Shown piece by piece: positions 43,581 to 51,728 of a stretch of 64,000 nucleotides of DNA (the first letter of the stretch is position 1; each line of letters opens with the position of its first letter). The DNA is from Ilyomonas sp963790435. Lineage in GTDB: Bacteria > Bacteroidota > Bacteroidia > Chitinophagales > Chitinophagaceae. The DNA lies in contig CAWBOI010000007.1 of the NCBI GenBank assembly GCA_963790435.1, positions 3,807 to 67,806 on the forward strand, in the 5' to 3' direction. The position numbers were made by a program, and so were the translations under genes. A model generated the notes under the pieces. That model was not told where the DNA came from. It saw nothing but the letters and a program-made list of their open reading frames with translations, and made no database searches.

Positions 43581-45512
43581 ATGTGTACCCATCAAAAAAC
43601 GGAATCGCTTGCCGCGCATTTCGAAACCAGTGTTCATCCCTATTTCTCTTCGTCCGAATTATTGCATCAAAAACAAAACATCACCGAACACTTGACTCGT
43701 CATTACGCCGATTATTCGCAACAGGAAATCAGCAGATTAACCGACATTGCTTTTAATCAAATTCAGTATCGTTTAAACTGGACTGATTTCATTAGATTTA
43801 TTTGTTTGATTTTACCGCCGCGCTGGCTAAAAGTCAACAACAATCCGGGCATTAATGCCAGCACTATGTTGTTGCTTACCGATGGCTCAATAATGTGCCA
43901 GGACGCTGGTGGCAAAAGCTGGAAGAGATTGGTGGCTGATGGAAACGGAAGCTACATTAACGGCACATGGTATGACATAGCACCTATGAACACAGCCCGT
44001 TTGTACTATGCTTCAGCCGTATTAGACGATGGCAGAGTGTTTTTTTCGGGCGGTGAATACACCGATGCCGGACAAGTAGAAACCAGCGCCACAGAAATTT
44101 ACAACCCGCGCACCAACACCTGGACAAACCTATCAGCACCTGCCGGCTGGAGCGAAGTAGGCGACGCGCCTTGCTGTGTTTTAGCTGATGGCAGGTTGAT
44201 TTTAGGTAATATAAATGATACCCGCACTGCTATTTTTAACCCCGCTACCAACACCTGGATTGCAGGGCCGGCAAAGGGTTCATCATCATCGGAAGAAAGC
44301 TGGTGTTTGCAGCCCGATGGCACTGTGCTTACCGTGCGTTGCAATGGTACGCAACACGCCGAAAAGTATGTACCCGCAACCAACACCTGGGTAAGTGCAG
44401 GCACAACGCCGGTGAACCTGATTGAGATCAGCAGCAGCGAAATAGGAGCGGCTATTTTATTGAACAATGGAAAATCGTTTTTTATTGGTGCTACCGGAAG
44501 AACCGCTTTATATACGCCGCCCACAACTGCAACCGACCCCGGCTCGTGGACAGCAGGTCCCGTTTTTCCGGCAGGACCGAACGGCGAAACCAGTGGCTGT
44601 AAAGATTCGCCATCCTGCCTGCTTACCAATGGCAACGTATTAATCAGTGCCGGACCCGTTGACGGCGTAAACGGCGATTATCTTTCCCCCACTTATTTTT
44701 ATGTGTTTGATGGTTCATCTCTCAATCGCACCATTGACCCGCCCAACAGTACCAAACGTCCTTACCAGGGCAGAATGTTGCTGTTACCAAACGGCGGAGT
44801 GATGTACGCTTCCGAATCGAACGAAGTGTATGTTTACTCTTATTGCAGCAATGTAAACAGTTCGTGGAGACCTGTGATTACCAGTGCACCGCACACGATA
44901 AGAGCCGGCATGAGCTATACCCTTCAGGGACAACAATTGAATGGACTATCGCAGGCGGTTGGCTATGGCGATGATGCTGCGGCTGCTACCAATTATCCGA
45001 TTGTTCGCATCCGAAATATCAGCACAGGACATGTGCATTATTGCCGCACTTTCGACCATAGCACAATGGGCGTTGCTACTGGCACTTCTATACAATCAAC
45101 CACATTTATTGTGCCTTGGAATGCCGAAACCGGCGATTCGGAAATTTGTGTAATTGCCAATGGCATTTCTTCTGTTTGCCAGCCCGTCTTTGTTTATCAT
45201 TGGATTATACCTTGGTTGCTTGATGAACTGTTGGTGAACCGTTTGATTGGTAGTTTAGCGGATGGTCCATTGTGGGTGTTGGGTCCGAATGGTCCGATAC
45301 CTGTTGATCCGTGGGGGCCAAAATACAGGGAACTTGCACAACAATCGTGGAATGAAATTATACAGGGCGTGCGCGCTTTGCAACACTTAGGCGATGAATT
45401 GAACAGAGACATTCAGCATGAAGTGAGCGGCCAGCCTGTGGCAGTAGATACCGGCGATGATGACGGAGAAAAAGAAGATGCGGAACAAGAACATCATGCA
45501 GAAATGATGTAA
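43581..45512 (+). CDS. Kelch/galactose-oxidase-like protein
   Basis: 643 residues. After about 80 residues without signal peptide, a beta-propeller of kelch-like units follows (STMLLLTDGSIMCQDAGG, YYASAVLDDGRVFFSGGEYT, then ATEIYNPRTNTWTNL, AIFNPATNTWIAGP, AEKYVPATNTWVS), then a galactose-oxidase-type early-set domain (ITSAPHTIRAGMSYTLQG through CRTFDHSTMGVATGTS). The C-terminus is acidic (DDDGEKEDAEQE). This is the layout of radical-copper oxidase relatives, but the copper Tyr/His ligands were not located by eye. An actual start further upstream or downstream cannot be excluded. Confidence 0.78.
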   Translation: MCTHQKTESLAAHFETSVHPYFSSSELLHQKQNITEHLTRHYADYSQQEISRLTDIAFNQIQYRLNWTDFIRFICLILPPRWLKVNNNPGINASTMLLLTDGSIMCQDAGGKSWKRLVADGNGSYINGTWYDIAPMNTARLYYASAVLDDGRVFFSGGEYTDAGQVETSATEIYNPRTNTWTNLSAPAGWSEVGDAPCCVLADGRLILGNINDTRTAIFNPATNTWIAGPAKGSSSSEESWCLQPDGTVLTVRCNGTQHAEKYVPATNTWVSAGTTPVNLIEISSSEIGAAILLNNGKSFFIGATGRTALYTPPTTATDPGSWTAGPVFPAGPNGETSGCKDSPSCLLTNGNVLISAGPVDGVNGDYLSPTYFYVFDGSSLNRTIDPPNSTKRPYQGRMLLLPNGGVMYASESNEVYVYSYCSNVNSSWRPVITSAPHTIRAGMSYTLQGQQLNGLSQAVGYGDDAAAATNYPIVRIRNISTGHVHYCRTFDHSTMGVATGTSIQSTTFIVPWNAETGDSEICVIANGISSVCQPVFVYHWIIPWLLDELLVNRLIGSLADGPLWVLGPNGPIPVDPWGPKYRELAQQSWNEIIQGVRALQHLGDELNRDIQHEVSGQPVAVDTGDDDGEKEDAEQEHHAEMM

Positions 45513-45533
45513 AAGAAAATAACCGTTGAACAG

Positions 45534-45571
45534 AACAAAAGCAGCTATAACTTATGATAGCTGCTTTTGTT
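45534..45571 (+). terminator. Terminator between the kelch protein and acetyltransferase genes
   Basis: Fifteen-base perfect arms AACAAAAGCAGCTAT (45534-45548) and ATAGCTGCTTTTGTT (45557-45571) with an 8-base loop and T-tract. Genes converge here, so it may serve both. Confidence 0.85.
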
Positions 45572-45731
45572 TTTACACTGATTTTGCACAATAGCTCAAT
45601 TATTTTCAGAACGTACAAGAGTGCGACGCAACAGACGATCAACAAGAGTTACAAAAGCCGGGTACATAAAACTGTATTTTGTATTGGCTGTTTTACTCAT
45701 AGCTCATGGCTCGCAGCTTATAACTCACCGC

Positions 45732-46211
45732 TCACAAATCTTTTATCATCCAAACACTACAACCAAAATGCTTGCTATCGCCTAATGCAGCGGGCAAATA
45801 CGTAAAACCCATTCGTTCATACAAGCTCACGGCTTTGCTTAATTCGGGCAACGATTCCAAATACATTTTTGTATAACCAAATTGCCTGGCAACGGCAATG
45901 CATTGTTCTATCAAACGCTTGCCTACACCGGCTTTGCGGGCTTCTGGCAGCAAGTACAATTTCACCAGTTCGCAACAACCATCGGGCAAATCTTCGGTGG
46001 GATAAACGCCACAACCGCCCATTACTTTACCATCCGCTTCGGCAATAAAATAAGCTGATTTGTTTTTGCCGAATAAATGAAACAAATCGTCGGTTGTAGG
46101 ATCATAAAACACGGTGCCGCATTTAGCAGCGTTAAACTCGGTAAGCACCGCACGAATAATGAAGGCAATGGCTTCATTATCGCGTTGTTCAATCGGTCGT
46201 ATTCTTATCAT
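45732..46211 (-). CDS. GNAT-family N-acetyltransferase
   Basis: 159 residues starting MIRIRPIEQRDNEAIAFII; the frame extends ten residues upstream to 46241, less likely. The acetyl-CoA loop is LPEARKAGVGKRLIEQC (Q/RxxGxG/A type) followed by GYTKMYLESLPELSKAVSLYERMGF, the usual GNAT end. It is a cytoplasmic acyltransferase with an unknown amine or N-terminal substrate. It converges with the kelch-protein gene. Confidence 0.9.
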   Translation of the reverse strand: MIRIRPIEQRDNEAIAFIIRAVLTEFNAAKCGTVFYDPTTDDLFHLFGKNKSAYFIAEADGKVMGGCGVYPTEDLPDGCCELVKLYLLPEARKAGVGKRLIEQCIAVARQFGYTKMYLESLPELSKAVSLYERMGFTYLPAALGDSKHFGCSVWMIKDL

Positions 46212-46308
46212 TTTTTGTTTTGCCACAATATCATCAAACATAAATCATTTGTTAGTTAGAACAGAATGTTAAACCAACGGAAGCTGCCAACAATCGCACG
46301 TTTGCAAG

Positions 46309-46316
46309 TAATTTTG
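46309..46316 (+). promoter_or_regulatory. Probable -7 box for the SCO1 gene
   Basis: TAATTTTG matches TAnnTTTG. It lies 38 bases before the ATG at 46354 and only 8 before the frame's first ATG at 46324, which supports a start at 46354 or 46357. Confidence 0.5.
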
Positions 46317-46353
46317 CATCGCCATGCGGCGAAACAGAAAGCCGCAATGCAGT

Positions 46354-47196
46354 ATGATGAATAAAAAAGCTCTCCTTGCCTTGTGCCTCGCAATATTGGT
46401 TCCGCTCGTTAGTTATTTATTAGTAAAACATGCCGGTGATAATGCTATTAACATGCCTAAACATTACCTACCCGACAGCGTTGTAACCCGAGTTGTGGAT
46501 GGCAGGCAAAGCACCGATACAGTATGGCATACAGTGGCAAACATAAGACTGCAAAACCAGTTAGGCGATACTGTGAATTTGTACGACATACAAAACAAAC
46601 CCATTGTTGCCGATTTCTTTTTTACGCATTGCGCCGGCATTTGTCCGCGACTTACTGCCAGCATGGTAAAACTGCAACGCAGCTTTATGAAAGGTGGCGA
46701 TGAATATCATAAAATTGATACATCGGTGGTGCAGTTTGTTTCGTTTAGCATTGACCCTGAGCGCGACAGTGCGCAACGCTTGAAAGAGTACGCCGACCAC
46801 TTTGGCGTGAACCACGATAACTGGTGGTTTTTAACCGGCAACCGTGATTCGATTTACAATTTTATTTTCGAGCAACTGCACGTTGATAAATATGCCGAAG
46901 CGCCTATTGACAGTAACTTCGTGCATACCAACCGTTTTGTTTTGCTTGATAAAACGTTTAAAGTAAGAGGTTATTACGATGGGTTAGATTCAACTTCGAT
47001 GGGCTTGCTGGCGCACGACATTGGCTTGATGATGCTAGAAAAAGCTACCAACCCTCAACCACTTCCTTTTGACCCTGTAACGATGGCGATTTTCTTTTTT
47101 ATTACTGCCATTGTTGTTGTGGTTGCCGTGCGAATTTTGTTTTACAAGAAAAAGACTCCTACTAACTATGTTACAGCCGGTGCTTCGCAAAAATGA
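46354..47196 (+). CDS. SCO1/SenC-family copper chaperone
   Basis: 280-residue membrane-anchored thioredoxin-fold protein for cytochrome c oxidase assembly. After an N-terminal membrane segment (ALLALCLAILVPLVSYLLV), the copper-binding motif is FTHCAGICP (Cys about 93 and 97), with a third ligand-type His in FVHTNRFVLLD. A second hydrophobic segment near the C-terminus (MAIFFFITAIVVVVAVRIL) is unusual for canonical SCO1 but common in Bacteroidota homologues. It overlaps the DUF420 gene by 29 bases, consistent with co-translation in oxidase biogenesis. I prefer the second ATG pair to the first frame codon at 46324. Confidence 0.9.
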   Translation: MMNKKALLALCLAILVPLVSYLLVKHAGDNAINMPKHYLPDSVVTRVVDGRQSTDTVWHTVANIRLQNQLGDTVNLYDIQNKPIVADFFFTHCAGICPRLTASMVKLQRSFMKGGDEYHKIDTSVVQFVSFSIDPERDSAQRLKEYADHFGVNHDNWWFLTGNRDSIYNFIFEQLHVDKYAEAPIDSNFVHTNRFVLLDKTFKVRGYYDGLDSTSMGLLAHDIGLMMLEKATNPQPLPFDPVTMAIFFFITAIVVVVAVRILFYKKKTPTNYVTAGASQK

Positions 47197-47752
47197 TGGT
47201 AAAGCCAAATGGCTCATTGGTATTTTTTCTTTTGTTGTATTTTCTGCGGTGGTGCTGCTGGGCAATGTACATTTCAACATCACTGTACCATTTGATGTGC
47301 ACATTTTTGCGGCAGTAAATGCGGTGCTTAACAGCATCATTGCGGTGTTGTTAATTGCTGCGTTATTAGCCGTTAAGCAACAAAAATGGCAGCTTCACAA
47401 ACAGTTGATGATAGGTGCTTTGGTTTTGTCGGTTTTGTTTTTGGTGTCTTACATCGCGCATCATTTGCTGGCAGGCGAAGCCCGTTTTGGCGACAGCAAC
47501 CACGATGGCATTACTTCCGATGCAGAAAAGGCAGCAGCAGGCAGTATCCGCTATGTTTATTTTTTGATTCTTGCCACGCACATTTTTTTGGCTACCTGCA
47601 CACTTCCGTTCATTTTATACACGGCTTACAAGGGCTTAACGGGCGAGTTTGCACAGCATAAGAAATTATCTAAAATCATTTGGCCGCTTTGGCTGTATGT
47701 AGCCGTTACAGGTCCGGTTGTTTACTTTATGATTCGGCCATATTATCGGTAA
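47168..47752 (+). CDS. DUF420 membrane protein (cytochrome oxidase assembly associated)
   Basis: 194 residues with five or so helices: WLIGIFSFVVFSAVVLLG, IFAAVNAVLNSIIAVLLIAA, QLMIGALVLSVLFLVSYIAH, FLILATHIFLATCTLPFIL, and LWLYVAVTGPVVYFMI. Conserved His residues in HKQLM, AHHLLAG and THIFLAT suit a heme- or copper-handling membrane protein, as in CtaM-related DUF420 members. It starts inside the 3' end of the SCO1 gene. I place the start at 47168 rather than at a 19-residue longer frame. Confidence 0.85.
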   Translation: MLQPVLRKNDGKAKWLIGIFSFVVFSAVVLLGNVHFNITVPFDVHIFAAVNAVLNSIIAVLLIAALLAVKQQKWQLHKQLMIGALVLSVLFLVSYIAHHLLAGEARFGDSNHDGITSDAEKAAAGSIRYVYFLILATHIFLATCTLPFILYTAYKGLTGEFAQHKKLSKIIWPLWLYVAVTGPVVYFMIRPYYR

Positions 47753-47777
47753 GAGAACAAGATTAAAATTTCAAGTT

Positions 47778-48629
47778 ATGAACATTAAAGAGAAGATCGA
47801 AAACGATGGCTTTGCTTTAATCAATAATCTTTTCACGGAGAAAGAGATTGATCACTTACTATGTATTATTTCACAAGCTGATGCTTCTCATTCAACCTTC
47901 CGCAAGACAAACGAGTTGTTTGCCATCCGACAATTTTTTAAAGAGGTTCCTGAAGCAGTTGATTTTATTTTTACCGACAAGTTTATAAGTTTTATTTCAG
48001 GCATATTTGGTAATGATTTTTTTGTTGTCAAATCAATTTATTTTGATAAGCCTGAAACTTCAAATTGGTTTGTTTCTTATCATCAGGATTTAACCATTTC
48101 GGTAAATAAAAAGAAAGATGTAGACGGCTTTGGTTCCTGGACAAGGAAGCAGAATCAGTTTGCTGTACAGCCACCATTAGATATTTTAAAGGATAATTTT
48201 ACCATCCGCATTCATCTTGATAAAACAGATGAAAACAATGGTGCTTTAAAAGTAATTCCGTGCTCACATTTAAAAGGTATTTATCGACCGGAAACAATTG
48301 ACTGGAATAAAGATAAAGAAATTGTTTGCTCTGTTGATAAAGGAGGAATTATGCTGATGAAACCTTTGTTGCTTCACTCATCCGGCAGAACAACAAATGG
48401 CAGTAAAAGAAGAGTGATTCATATTGAATTTAGCAGAACTCTTTTGCCTGGTGATTTGCATTGGTCGGAATATTTGCCTTTACAAAGTATTGGACAGAAT
48501 AACGAATACAGTGATGACTTGAAGCAAGAACTGGATACACTCTATGAGGAATACAAAAATGGAAAATTAAAAACATTTACTTATGAAGAAGTGAGACAGA
48601 GAGTTAACAAGAATGACGGTAAAAAATAA
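47778..48629 (+). CDS. Phytanoyl-CoA dioxygenase (PhyH) family protein
   Basis: Fe(II)/2-oxoglutarate-dependent dioxygenase fold, 283 residues. The metal triad can be read as His102 and Asp104 in YHQDLTISV and His200 in KPLLLHSSGRTTNG, with Arg203 nearby for 2-oxoglutarate. The core includes FTIRIHLDKTDENNGALKVI and CSHLKGIYRP. Soluble. Starts 25 bases after the DUF420 gene on the same strand but has no evident link; AT-richer than its neighbours. Substrate unknown. Confidence 0.85.
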   Translation: MNIKEKIENDGFALINNLFTEKEIDHLLCIISQADASHSTFRKTNELFAIRQFFKEVPEAVDFIFTDKFISFISGIFGNDFFVVKSIYFDKPETSNWFVSYHQDLTISVNKKKDVDGFGSWTRKQNQFAVQPPLDILKDNFTIRIHLDKTDENNGALKVIPCSHLKGIYRPETIDWNKDKEIVCSVDKGGIMLMKPLLLHSSGRTTNGSKRRVIHIEFSRTLLPGDLHWSEYLPLQSIGQNNEYSDDLKQELDTLYEEYKNGKLKTFTYEEVRQRVNKNDGKK

Positions 48630-48656
48630 AATTCATAATTATCCATTACCAATCTC

Positions 48657-50201
48657 TCACCCCGCCCAGCCCTCTCTGTCCAAACTTCTGTATTGAATAG
48701 CTTCTGCCAGATGCTCAATTTTAATCTCAATACTACCAGCCAAATCAGCTATCGTGCGGCTCACTTTTAAAATCCTGTCATAAGCCCGCGCACTTAAATT
48801 CAAACGCTCCATTGCCCGCTTCAGCAACGTTTCTCCGGCTTGTCCGATCACACAAAGTTCACGCAGTTGCTTACTACTCATTTGTGCATTGGCATACATG
48901 CCCGCAATGCCTTTGTAACGCTCGGTTTGAATGTCTCTTGCTTTGATAACCCGCTCACGGATGTGCGAAGAGGATTCGCCTTTGCTATTGGTATTGCTCA
49001 ACTCGCTGAACGGCACAGGCGTTACTTCTACATGCAAATCAATTCTATCCAACAACGGTCCTGATACTTTGTTTAAATATTTTTGCACCGCGCCCGGCGG
49101 GCAGGTGCATTCTTTTTCGGGATGATTGTAAAAACCGCAGGGACAGGGATTCATAGAAGCAATCAGCATAAAATTGGCAGGGAAATCCAGCGCCACTTTT
49201 GCCCGCGAAATAGTTACTCTGCGTTCTTCCATTGGCTGCCGCATCACTTCCAAAACGGTGCGTTTAAATTCGGGCAATTCATCCAAAAACAAAACACCGT
49301 TGTGCGATAATGAAATCTCGCCTGGCTGCGGAACATTGCCGCCCCCTACCAATGCAACATCGCTAATGGTGTGGTGCGGTGAACGAAACGGACGCTTGTT
49401 GATTAACGAACTGTTTCCCGGCATCTTACCTGCTACGCTATGTATTTTGGTTGTTTCCAAAGCTTCGTACAAACTCAACGGTGGCAGTATGGTAGGCAAT
49501 CGTTTTGCCAGCATGGTTTTGCCAGCTCCGGGCGGACCAATGAGTATAGCGTTATGTCCGCCAGCGGCTGCAATTTCCAATGCACGCTTTATGTTTTCCT
49601 GACCTTTTACATCATTAAAATCAACATCGAAAACATATTGCGAATCAAAAAATTCTTCGCGCGTATTTACTTCCACCGGCGTTAATGAAGATTCATTTTT
49701 AAAGAACTCTACTACATCATTCAAATGCTCAACACCATACACTTTTAAGTTGTTCACCAAACCCGCTTCACGCGCATTTGCGGTGGGTACAATCAATCCT
49801 TTAAACCCTTCTTTGCGGGCTTGTATGGCAATGGGCAACGCACCTTTTATCGGTTGAATTTTACCATCCAAACTCAACTCACCCATCATAATGTATTCGC
49901 TCAGCCGTTCGGGTTCTTCTATTTGCTCAGTTGCGCCCAACACACCAATGGCAATGGGTAAGTCAAATGCAGAGCCGGTCTTCTTAATATCCGCCGGAGC
50001 CAGGTTCACCACCAGCTTCGTGCGCGGCATGTAATAGTTGTTGGTTTTAATGGCGCTTTCTATGCGTTGCAAGCTTTCTTTCACTGCACTGTCGGGCAAG
50101 CCAACAATAAAATAATGCTGCCCTGCGCTTACGTTCACTTCAATAGTAATGGTGATGGCTTCCACGCCATATACGGCGCTTCCAAAAGTTTTTACGAGCA
50201 T
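48657..50201 (-). CDS. comM: ComM/YifB-family Mg-chelatase-like AAA ATPase
   Basis: 514-residue ATPase. An N-terminal S5/LonC-like domain (VKTFGSAVYGVEAITITIEV, VNLAPADIKKTGSAFDLPIA) is followed by the AAA core with Walker A GPPGAGKTMLAKRLP (Gly222 on) and Walker B GVLFLDELPEFKRTVLEVM, then a Cys-rich insertion NPCPCGFYNHPEKECTCP and the C-terminal MCM-like domain. ComM in Haemophilus and Vibrio is a helicase for branch migration during natural transformation. ATG 50201 is preferred over a nine-residue longer frame. Presence is suggestive of, not proof of, competence. Confidence 0.92.
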   Translation of the reverse strand: MLVKTFGSAVYGVEAITITIEVNVSAGQHYFIVGLPDSAVKESLQRIESAIKTNNYYMPRTKLVVNLAPADIKKTGSAFDLPIAIGVLGATEQIEEPERLSEYIMMGELSLDGKIQPIKGALPIAIQARKEGFKGLIVPTANAREAGLVNNLKVYGVEHLNDVVEFFKNESSLTPVEVNTREEFFDSQYVFDVDFNDVKGQENIKRALEIAAAGGHNAILIGPPGAGKTMLAKRLPTILPPLSLYEALETTKIHSVAGKMPGNSSLINKRPFRSPHHTISDVALVGGGNVPQPGEISLSHNGVLFLDELPEFKRTVLEVMRQPMEERRVTISRAKVALDFPANFMLIASMNPCPCGFYNHPEKECTCPPGAVQKYLNKVSGPLLDRIDLHVEVTPVPFSELSNTNSKGESSSHIRERVIKARDIQTERYKGIAGMYANAQMSSKQLRELCVIGQAGETLLKRAMERLNLSARAYDRILKVSRTIADLAGSIEIKIEHLAEAIQYRSLDREGWAG

Positions 50202-50334
50202 GTTCGTCTGGCTAATGTAAGAAAGCAAGGATACACAATTTTTGTTGATGAAGGGAACTCAAATTGAGATTATTTGCTTTTGGTTTTGTTCATATTCCTT
50301 CATTGCACAAAATTCTTCATCAAACAAATAGTTC

Positions 50335-50342
50335 TATCTTTC
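50335..50342 (+). promoter_or_regulatory. Probable -7 box upstream of the DUF1080 gene
   Basis: TATCTTTC is one mismatch from TAnnTTTG, 22 bases before the ATG at 50365. Confidence 0.4.
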
Positions 50343-50364
50343 ACGCACAAATCATTACCAACAC

Positions 50365-51321
50365 ATGAAAACAATGCAAACGATGGCTTTCAGTAAACGC
50401 TTCTTTTTGTTTTTGCTTCTTTTTTTTATGTTGATAAAATCCAATGCCAGCGATGCACAAGCTCTTCATCCTGTCGTTGGCAGATGGGACATCACTATAA
50501 ATAGCAACGGCAAACCGCAGCCTTCGTGGATGGGCATCTGGCTATCGGGAAACAGCACTTTGGTGGGCGAGTTTGTTGGCTCGGGCGGCAGTGCGCGTCC
50601 TGTTTCAAAAGTGTATGAAAACAACGATTCGTTTTCTTTTGCCATTCCGCCGCAGTGGGACAGAGACACAAACAATATGGTTGTAAAAGGCACCGTGCAG
50701 AGCGATAAAGCCAGCGGAACAATTACGTTTCCCAACGGCACGCAGAGCAATTTCACAGCTGTTCGTGCACCTTCATTACAACGTACCAAAGCACCGGTTT
50801 GGGACAAGGCTGTAAAGATATTCAACGGTAAAGATGTAACAGGCTGGCACGCTACCGGAACCAACCAATGGATAGTAGAAAATGGTGTTTTAAAAAGTCC
50901 GCATTCCGGCTCTAACTTAGTAAGCGATAACAGCTATACCGATTTTAAACTGCACATTGAATTTCGGTATCCTCCGGAAAGCAACAGTGGCGTGTACCTG
51001 CGTGGCAGATATGAAGTGCAGATAGAAGACAGAGATACGACGCATCCCGACGTTGACCACATCGGAGCCATTTATGGTTTTATTGCGCCAGGCGAAAAAG
51101 TGGCCAAAAACGCAAACGAATGGCAGTCGTACGACATTACGTTAGTAGGCAGAATGGTTACTGTCGTGTTCAATGGCGTTACTGTAATTTGCAACCGCGA
51201 AATACCGGGCATTACCGGCGGCGCGTTGGACAGCGATGAAGGCAAGTCCGGCCCTTTGCAGTTTCAGGGCGACCACGGGCCAATTGAGTTTCGGAACATC
51301 ACCATTGCAACAGCGCAATAA
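50365..51321 (+). CDS. DUF1080 (3-keto-disaccharide hydrolase-like) exported protein
   Basis: 318 residues. A signal peptide (SKRFFLFLLLFFMLIKSNASDAQ) is followed by a small beta domain (HPVVGRWDITINSNGKPQPS) and the DUF1080 concanavalin-like fold: FNGKDVTGWHATGTNQWIVE, DFKLHIEFRYPPESNSGVY, RGRYEVQIEDRD and GPLQFQGDHGPIEFRNI. The family acts on 3-keto sugars made by Gfo/Idh/MocA-type oxidoreductases, and such an oxidoreductase follows 400 bases downstream on the same strand; a ThuA protein is also nearby. The link is contextual. Confidence 0.9.
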   Translation: MKTMQTMAFSKRFFLFLLLFFMLIKSNASDAQALHPVVGRWDITINSNGKPQPSWMGIWLSGNSTLVGEFVGSGGSARPVSKVYENNDSFSFAIPPQWDRDTNNMVVKGTVQSDKASGTITFPNGTQSNFTAVRAPSLQRTKAPVWDKAVKIFNGKDVTGWHATGTNQWIVENGVLKSPHSGSNLVSDNSYTDFKLHIEFRYPPESNSGVYLRGRYEVQIEDRDTTHPDVDHIGAIYGFIAPGEKVAKNANEWQSYDITLVGRMVTVVFNGVTVICNREIPGITGGALDSDEGKSGPLQFQGDHGPIEFRNITIATAQ

Positions 51322-51327
51322 AAAGAG

Positions 51328-51376
51328 GCAAAAACAAAAACGCTTATCAGGTTGTGATAAGCGTTTTTGTTTTTGC
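51328..51376 (+). terminator. Terminator built from an inverted pair of the repeated 11-mer
   Basis: Twenty-two-base perfect arms: left 51328-51349, starting GCAAAAACAAAAACGCTT, and right 51355-51376, with a 5-base loop GGTTG. Each outer end is one copy of GCAAAAACAAA / TTTGTTTTTGC. The stem ends in T-tracts on both strands, so it could end both the DUF1080 gene and the converging small lipoprotein gene. Confidence 0.88.
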
Positions 51377-51388
51377 ACCTGTTCTTCA

Positions 51389-51526
51389 TCAATTGAAAAT
51401 ATTGTTCACGTTATGAACCGCAACTTCTTTTTGTTGTACTGATGACGGCTCTTTATAGCAAACGCTTGCACAGGACGAAAAGAAAAATGCAATAACTACT
51501 GCGTAAATTGTAAAAGCTTTTTTCAT
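51389..51526 (-). CDS. Very small lipoprotein (45 residues)
   Basis: The minus-strand frame from ATG 51526 to TGA at 51389 encodes 45 residues. Signal peptide MKKAFTIYAVVIAFFFSSC ends in a lipobox, and the mature peptide is about 27 residues (Cys19-ASVCYKEPSS onward). It reads towards the strong terminator at 51328-51376. Such tiny lipoproteins resemble entericidin-like or toxin-type peptides, but no family was recognised and the gene is supported only by its signal and context. Confidence 0.6.
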   Translation of the reverse strand: MKKAFTIYAVVIAFFFSSCASVCYKEPSSVQQKEVAVHNVNNIFN

Positions 51527-51683
51527 GTTGTTACCATTTTAAAATTTGTACTTTATTCATGGCAAGCTTTGCGTTGTTAGAAGGTTATTTGTAAGGAAGA
51601 CGATTGATCTGTTGTTTTACTTTTTCTAAAATCATTTGTTGTAAAACTTTTGTTTTTGCAACTTTTTCTTTTACCACTTTTTC

Positions 51684-51691
51684 TATCTTGC
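51684..51691 (+). promoter_or_regulatory. Possible -7 box for the Gfo/Idh/MocA gene
   Basis: TATCTTGC, two mismatches from TAnnTTTG, 37 bases before the ATG at 51729. The same form precedes the deacetylase gene. Confidence 0.35.
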
Positions 51692-51728
51692 CATACTATT
51701 TTTTACAACAAAAACAAACCATCTTCTT

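Noticed and set aside
44099..44635. A 178-codon minus-strand frame opposite the kelch protein
   Set aside because: It is the antisense shadow of the propeller repeats and has no independent support.
49496..49505. CAATCGTTTT in comM, and similar near matches at 29491 and 5930, as LacI operators
   Set aside because: They lie in coding DNA, differ by one or more bases from the 10-mer, and are remote from sugar genes.
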